NCBI GenBank assembly: GCA_019056595.1
Contig: CP036163.1
Location: 4,154,001 to 4,218,000, forward strand
Source of the DNA: Pectobacterium atrosepticum
Lineage (GTDB): Bacteria > Pseudomonadota > Gammaproteobacteria > Enterobacterales > Enterobacteriaceae
Direction: 5' to 3'
DNA length: 64,000 bases
Shown here: piece after piece, positions 59,450 to 64,000 of the stretch
Numbering within the stretch: the stretch's first letter is position 1
Layout: every line of letters starts with the position of its first letter
Notes under the pieces: model-generated
What the model was told of the DNA's origin: nothing
What the model saw: the letters and a program-made list of their open reading frames with translations, nothing else
Database searches by the model: none
Position numbers and translations under genes: made by a program

Positions 59450-61875
59450 TCTGGCGGTGGTTCTGGCGCGAATGGCGCTCTCCTTCCTTACTGATTGTCT
59501 GGCTGGCGTTAACGCTGGCGGTGGCCTGCGTGCTGGCGCTGGGTACGATCAGCGACCGTATGGAAAAAGGGCTCAGTCAGCAGAGTCGTGATTTTCTGGC
59601 GGGTGACCGCGTGCTGCGTGCTTCTCGGCCTGTCGCGGAAACCTGGCTTCTGGATGCGCAGCAGCGCGGGCTGACGCTCAGCCGGCAGATCTCCTTTATG
59701 ACCATGACGTTCGCGGGCGATACGCCACAGCTGGCGCAGGTTAAGGCTACCGACCAGCGCTATCCGCTGTATGGCGATTTGCAGACGCGTCCTGAGGGGC
59801 TGCATGCCGAAGCGGGAACGGTGCTGGTGGCTCCGCGCCTGCTGGCCTTACTTGGGTTGAAAGTCGGTGACATGCTGGACGTCGGGGATACCTCGTTGCG
59901 TATCAGCGGTGAGCTGATTCAGGAGCCGGATTCCGGTTTTAACCCGTTCGAAACCGCGCCGCGCATTCTGATGAATCTGGACGATGTCGAGAAAACGGGA
60001 GCGATTCAGCCGGGTGGCCGCATTACCTGGCGCTACATGTTTTCCGGCAATGAAAAACAAATTAGTGAGTTCAGCAATTTCATCAAGCAACAGCTCAAGC
60101 CCGATCAGCGCTGGTATGGCATGGAAGATTCTGAAGGTGCGCTGAGCCAGTCGTTAAAACGGTCACAGCAGTTCCTGTTGTTGTCGGCGCTGCTCACGCT
60201 GCTGTTGTCTATCGCCGCCGTTGCGGTGGCGATGGGGCATTACTGCCGCAGCCGCTATGATTTGGTCGCTATCCTGAAAACATTAGGAGCAGGCAAACAA
60301 GCGCTGAGGCGCTTAATCATCGGCCAATGGCTCTCTGTGCTCGGGCTGGCGGCGGTTTGCGGTAGCGTGCTTGGACTAGGGTTTGAAGCGCTGTTGATGA
60401 AAATGCTGGCACCGGTGCTACCTGCCGCACTGCCAGCCTCTGGGCTATGGCCGTGGGTATGGGCGTTGGGATCGCTGGTGTTGATCTCGCTGTTGGTTGG
60501 GCTGCGGCCGTATCGACTGCTGCTGGCGACACAGCCGCTGCGCGTGTTGCGTCAGGATGTGGTGGCGAACGTGTGGCCGCTGCGCTACTACCTGCCGATT
60601 GTTGTACTTATTGTCGTCGGCCTGCTGGCCGTGTTATCTGGCGGCGGCGTGTTGCTGTGGTCGCTGCTCGGCGGTGTGGCAGTGCTGTCGCTACTGCTGG
60701 GTGTTATCGGTTGGGGCGGGCTGCTGCTGTTACGGCGTTTGACGGTTAAACGACTGGCGTTGCGTCTGGCTATTAATCGCCTGTTGCGTCAGCCGTGGTC
60801 GACGCTCAGCCAACTGGCCGCGTTCTCGCTGTCCTTCATGCTATTGGCGCTGCTGTTAGTGATGCGTGGTGATTTGCTGGATCGCTGGCAGCAGCAGTTG
60901 CCTCCGGGTAGCCCGAACTATTTCCTGCTGAACATTACGGCAGAACAGGTGCCGCAGGTGAGGGATTTTCTCTCTCAGCATAACGTGATGCCGGAGCAGT
61001 TCTTCCCGATTATTCGTGCGCGGCTGACGGAGATTAATCAACAGATCGCGACGGAAGTGATCCATGAGGACGATCCCGGCGGCAACACGGTAAACCGTGA
61101 ATTGAACCTGACCTGGATGAACGGGATTCCACCGCACAACGTGCTGGTGGAAGGGGAAGCGCCGAAGGCGGGCGAAGTCTCGATGGAAGCGAAAGAAGCC
61201 AAAGAGATGGGCATCAAGATTGGTGATACGTTGACCTTTACCGGCGACACGCAGCCGTTTAGCGCGACGGTAACCAGTTTCCGTCAGGTGGATTGGGAAA
61301 GTCTGCGTCCGAATTTCTTCTTTATTTTCCCCGTGGGGGCGTTGGACAACCAGCCACAGTCTTGGCTGACCAGCTTCCGTTACGATGGCGATGAGAAGAT
61401 GATTACCCAATTGAATCGTCAGTTCCCGACGGTGAGCGTGATGGATATCGGCAGTATTCTGCGTCAGGTGGGTCAAGTCTTGCAGCAGGTCAGTCGTGCG
61501 CTGGAGATTATGGTCATACTGGTGCTGTTCTGCGGTGTGTTGCTGTTACTAGCACAGATTCAGGTCGGGATGCGTCAACGGCGTCAGGAGTTGATGGTGT
61601 ACCGGACGCTGGGGGCGGGATTACGCTTGCTGCGCACTACGCTGTGGTGTGAATTCGCGGTACTGGGGCTGGTGGCGGGAACGGCGGCAGCAATTGGTGC
61701 AGAATCGGCTCTGTGGCTGTTGCAGCGTAAGGTCTTTAACTTTGCCTGGGAACCGAATGTCGCGATGTGGATAACGCTTCCGTTAATCGCGGCGTTCCTC
61801 CTCTCGCTCTGCGGTGGCTGGCTGGGTGTGAGGCTACTACGCGGTAAAGCGCTATTCCGGCAGTTCTCTGGATAA
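59446..61875 (+). CDS. ybbP: ABC transporter permease YbbP (FtsX-like)
   Basis: Large inner-membrane permease of 809 residues with two FtsX-like halves. Transmembrane helices are visible near residues 18-40, 240-265, 295-330, 340-375, 385-430, 455-480 and three at the C terminus (about 690-800), with periplasmic domains at 45-235 and 485-680. It overlaps ybbA by four bases, and the two form one exporter of the LolCDE/MacB-like class. Substrate unknown. A repeat element follows the stop. Confidence 0.93.
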   Translation: MIWRWFWREWRSPSLLIVWLALTLAVACVLALGTISDRMEKGLSQQSRDFLAGDRVLRASRPVAETWLLDAQQRGLTLSRQISFMTMTFAGDTPQLAQVKATDQRYPLYGDLQTRPEGLHAEAGTVLVAPRLLALLGLKVGDMLDVGDTSLRISGELIQEPDSGFNPFETAPRILMNLDDVEKTGAIQPGGRITWRYMFSGNEKQISEFSNFIKQQLKPDQRWYGMEDSEGALSQSLKRSQQFLLLSALLTLLLSIAAVAVAMGHYCRSRYDLVAILKTLGAGKQALRRLIIGQWLSVLGLAAVCGSVLGLGFEALLMKMLAPVLPAALPASGLWPWVWALGSLVLISLLVGLRPYRLLLATQPLRVLRQDVVANVWPLRYYLPIVVLIVVGLLAVLSGGGVLLWSLLGGVAVLSLLLGVIGWGGLLLLRRLTVKRLALRLAINRLLRQPWSTLSQLAAFSLSFMLLALLLVMRGDLLDRWQQQLPPGSPNYFLLNITAEQVPQVRDFLSQHNVMPEQFFPIIRARLTEINQQIATEVIHEDDPGGNTVNRELNLTWMNGIPPHNVLVEGEAPKAGEVSMEAKEAKEMGIKIGDTLTFTGDTQPFSATVTSFRQVDWESLRPNFFFIFPVGALDNQPQSWLTSFRYDGDEKMITQLNRQFPTVSVMDIGSILRQVGQVLQQVSRALEIMVILVLFCGVLLLLAQIQVGMRQRRQELMVYRTLGAGLRLLRTTLWCEFAVLGLVAGTAAAIGAESALWLLQRKVFNFAWEPNVAMWITLPLIAAFLLSLCGGWLGVRLLRGKALFRQFSG

Positions 61876-61885
61876 CGCATCGCAT

Positions 61886-62022
61886 ACCGCCATACTTCAA
61901 GCTGCATAGGCGTTGGTTTTGTTACCTGGCCCATTCGTGGGCCTTATCCTAAAGGGGTAAAGCTTTGCGTTATTCAAAACGTTAATGTTTTGCCCTGCAC
62001 TTCGAATTATTTAGAATATATA
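61886..62022 (-). repeat. Intergenic repeat after ybbP with different hairpin core
   Basis: On the minus strand the left end (TATATTCTAAATAATTCGAA) and the right end (CAGCTTGAAGTATGGCGG) belong to the family. The core differs: GGCCC..GGGCC, CCTAAAGGGG-like and AAAACGTTAATGTTTTG hairpins. It is closer to the composite copy at 18182 in design than to the three short copies. Confidence 0.7.
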
Positions 62023-62229
62023 ACGTCAAACGCTCGATATTAGCGATGCGCTGATTTCGTGGCTAGAGCTAATTATTTCAGGCCGGTTTTATTTTAAAGT
62101 AGCGGTATTATCGTTGGCAGAAATAATAACGACGAAAGTGTAATTCTTATAAATTCGCCTCTTTTTATTTATCAAACGGGAATGCTTTTTATTTGAGGAT
62201 CATAAGATTCTGCGATAAATGACGCCCAT

Positions 62230-62252
62230 GAAATAATAATGATTATTATTTC
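62230..62252. promoter_or_regulatory. Perfect 23-base palindrome, Fur-box-like
   Basis: GAAATAATAAT and ATTATTATTTC flank a central G. The inner 19 bases match the Fur consensus GATAATGATAATCATTATC at 14 positions. Iron control of the hydrogenase operon is possible. Confidence 0.55.
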
Positions 62253-62347
62253 CTTCCGATAGTGCTTTCCGTGTGTCAACACCAGTGAGATAACTGAAGC
62301 GATCTTACTCATGTTTTTATGAATAATAAATTTTTGATGATTAAAAA

Positions 62348-62361
62348 ATGATGTAAATCAA
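62348..62361 (+). promoter_or_regulatory. FNR-like site upstream of hybO
   Basis: ATGAT-GTAA-ATCAA matches the FNR/ANR consensus TTGAT-N4-ATCAA at 9 of 10 positions. Oxygen-linked control fits an anaerobic hydrogenase. Confidence 0.65.
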
Positions 62362-62447
62362 TTCGATATTATGTGCAAGGAGTAATCAGTATTGCCATTA
62401 AGTTTGTAGTGAGGTGCTCACTGGCTAACTGAAGGTATGTAAGAATA

Positions 62448-63581
62448 ATGACTGAAGAAAATAAAATGTTTTTCCGTGAGGGTGTCAATCGTCGTGATTT
62501 CATGAAGCTGTGCGCTGCGCTGGCTGCCACCATGGGGCTGAGCAGTCGAGCGGCTGCTGATATCGCTTCCTCTGTGAGCGCTTCTGCTCGGCCACCCGTT
62601 ATCTGGATTGGAGCACAGGAGTGTACTGGCTGTACGGAGTCTTTATTACGGGCGACTCACCCGACTATTGAGAGTCTGCTGTTAAACGTTATCTCTATGG
62701 AATATCACGAAGTGCTTTCGGCGGCGTTTGGTGAGCAGGCGGAGGAAAATAAACACCACGCTATTGAGAAATACAAAGGCCAGTATGTGCTGGTCGTGGA
62801 TGGATCTATCCCTATAAAGGATGGTGGAATCTACTGCATGGTGGCCGGTAAGCCGATAGTTGACCACATTCGTGACGCGGCGCAACACGCGGCAGCGATC
62901 ATCGCGATTGGGTCTTGCTCCGCATGGGGTGGGGTTCCTGCAAGCGGTGTTAATCCTACCGGTGCGGTCAGTTTGCAGGAAATCTTGCCTGATAAAACGG
63001 TCATCAACATCCCTGGTTGTCCCCCTAATCCGCATAACTTCTTGGCTACCGTCGCCCACATCATTACCTACCAGCGTCCCCCTGCGCTTGATGCGAAAAA
63101 CCGCCCTGAGTTTGCCTACGCCCGTCTGATTCATGAGAATTGCGAGCGCCGTCCGCATTTCGATGCGGGGCGTTTTGCCAAACAGTTCGGTGATGACGGC
63201 CATCGGCAGGGCTGGTGTCTGTACCACCTCGGCTGCAAGGGGCCGGAAACGTATGGTAACTGCCCGACTCTGGAGTTCTGCGATGTCGGTGGTGGCATAT
63301 GGCCAGTCGGGATCGGTCATCCGTGTTATGGCTGCAATGAGCAAGGTATCGGTTTTACCAAAGGGATAGCTCAACTGGCCAACGTCGAAAACCCCACGCC
63401 GCGTAATGCCAAACCAGACGTGATGAGTAAGGAAGGGGGAAATGTCAGCCTGAGCACGGTCGGGTTGCTTGGCGGTGTTGTGGGGCTGGTGGCTGGCGTC
63501 AGTTTGATGACGGTGAAAGAGCTGGGGCGGCAACAGAAGATGAATCGTAACGATGGTGATCAGCCCTCGCGCAAGGAGTGA
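62448..63581 (+). CDS. hybO: Hydrogenase-2 small subunit HybO
   Basis: HybO is the FeS-containing small subunit of the periplasmic, membrane-bound NiFe hydrogenase-2, which couples H2 oxidation to the quinone pool. The 377-residue precursor has a Tat signal (VNRRDFMKLCAALAATMGLSSRAAA). FeS ligands lie in QECTGCTESLLR, IGSCSAWGG, PGCPPNP and GHPCYGCNEQGIGF. A C-terminal hydrophobic anchor (STVGLLGGVVGLVAGVSLMTV) fits the tail-anchored type. ATG at 62448 is used; an ATG at 62466 is possible. hybA follows three bases after the stop. Confidence 0.95.
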   Translation: MTEENKMFFREGVNRRDFMKLCAALAATMGLSSRAAADIASSVSASARPPVIWIGAQECTGCTESLLRATHPTIESLLLNVISMEYHEVLSAAFGEQAEENKHHAIEKYKGQYVLVVDGSIPIKDGGIYCMVAGKPIVDHIRDAAQHAAAIIAIGSCSAWGGVPASGVNPTGAVSLQEILPDKTVINIPGCPPNPHNFLATVAHIITYQRPPALDAKNRPEFAYARLIHENCERRPHFDAGRFAKQFGDDGHRQGWCLYHLGCKGPETYGNCPTLEFCDVGGGIWPVGIGHPCYGCNEQGIGFTKGIAQLANVENPTPRNAKPDVMSKEGGNVSLSTVGLLGGVVGLVAGVSLMTVKELGRQQKMNRNDGDQPSRKE

Positions 63582-63584
63582 GCC

Positions 63585-64000
63585 GTGGACAGACGTAATT
63601 TTCTAAAACTGGCTACTGGCGGGGTGATGACGGTCGGCATCGCCCCCTCTGCGTTGGCTAAAGCAGAGAACAAGCCGCCAATTCCGAACTCGCTTGGCAT
63701 GCTGTATGACTCAACGCTGTGCGTGGGGTGTCAGGCATGCGTCAGCCAGTGTCAGCGCATCAACCACAGTGATGCACCGCATGGTGCGACATACGCCTAC
63801 GCGGGTACGGAACCGATGTGGTCTAACAACGATAAGCTCAGCCCCTACACCAACAACATTATTCAGGTGTGGAGTGATGGGAGCGGCGTACATAAAGACC
63901 AGACGGAAAATGGTTACGCCTATATCAAAAAACAGTGCATGCACTGTGTGGATCCCAATTGTGTATCCGTCTGCCCGGTGCAAGCATTACGCAAAGACGC
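63585..64000 (+). CDS. hybA: Hydrogenase-2 electron-transfer protein HybA (partial)
   Basis: Start of HybA, the periplasmic ferredoxin-like subunit that links HybO to the membrane quinone reductase. It begins with GTG at 63585 (AAGGAG just upstream) and has a Tat signal ([14 protein letters not shown]). The cysteine cluster starts with [13 protein letters not shown] and continues with [18 protein letters not shown]; the rest is cut off by the window end. The segment [18 protein letters not shown] matches E. coli HybA. The region between the first two clusters carries a short insertion relative to E. coli. Confidence 0.93.
   Translation, partial: MDRRNFLKLATGGVMTVGIAPSALAKAENKPPIPNSLGMLYDSTLCVGCQACVSQCQRINHSDAPHGATYAYAGTEPMWSNNDKLSPYTNNIIQVWSDGSGVHKDQTENGYAYIKKQCMHCVDPNCVSVCPVQALRKD

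Larger units (their letters stand above)
62023..62447 (+). other. A/T-rich region upstream of hybO
   Basis: About 425 bases with no gene. It contains the 23-base palindrome at 62230-62252 and an FNR-like site at 62348-62361; a promoter for hybO must lie nearby. Confidence 0.6.

Overview
The window reads as chromosomal DNA of a soft-rot enterobacterium, most likely Pectobacterium. The protein sequences are clearly Enterobacterales (htpG, adk, gyrA, rcs and men genes close to E. coli in sequence and often in order). A secreted GH28 polygalacturonase of the PehN type and several intergenic repeats typical in style of soft-rot genomes point to the plant-pathogenic branch. This assignment rests on recalled protein similarity, not on a search.

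Layout. Positions 1-8300 hold a conserved housekeeping run: recR tail (tentative), htpG with a sigma-32 promoter, adk, hemH, ybaL (antiporter) and ushA. Positions 8500-12720 hold a tandem pair of large proteins that look like phage tail fibres with a discoidin carbohydrate-binding domain, but with no phage around them. Positions 13000-16520 are the pyruvate transporter operon btsT-yjiX-yjiA, preceded by a good BtsR site. Next come pehN and a 350-base composite repeat. Positions 18600-24800 return to the E. coli-like run ybaK, ybaP, copA, cueR, ybbJ, qmcA.

From about 25070 to 55830 lies a block whose genes sit elsewhere in E. coli: yfaE-nrdB-nrdA, ubiG, gyrA, rcsC / rcsB-rcsD with an upstream MFS gene, an HxlR regulator with three short-chain dehydrogenases (two with Tat-like signals), menF / menDHBCE, a catalase remnant, yfaZ, tyrP and a cinA-like gene. 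At 56340 the E. coli-like run resumes with cnoX(ybbN), ybbO, tesA, ybbA, ybbP. The last 1.6 kb begins a hydrogenase-2 operon (hybO, hybA cut by the window end).

How the genes work together. nrdAB with YfaE makes and maintains class Ia ribonucleotide reductase; its upstream region carries DnaA boxes and NrdR-like boxes. RcsC, RcsD and RcsB form the envelope-stress phosphorelay. MenFDHBCE make most of the menaquinone head group, and menaquinone can serve the hydrogenase-2 respiratory chain. CueR and CopA form a copper-export switch. BtsT scavenges pyruvate. PehN degrades pectin outside the cytoplasm.

The most unusual items are the tail-fibre/discoidin gene pair with constant-variable-constant structure, the two apparently Tat-exported dehydrogenases next to an HxlR regulator, a family of hairpin-built repeats with shared ends (one in the tyrP leader, one splitting the men genes), and a 23-base palindrome resembling a Fur box in front of hybO.
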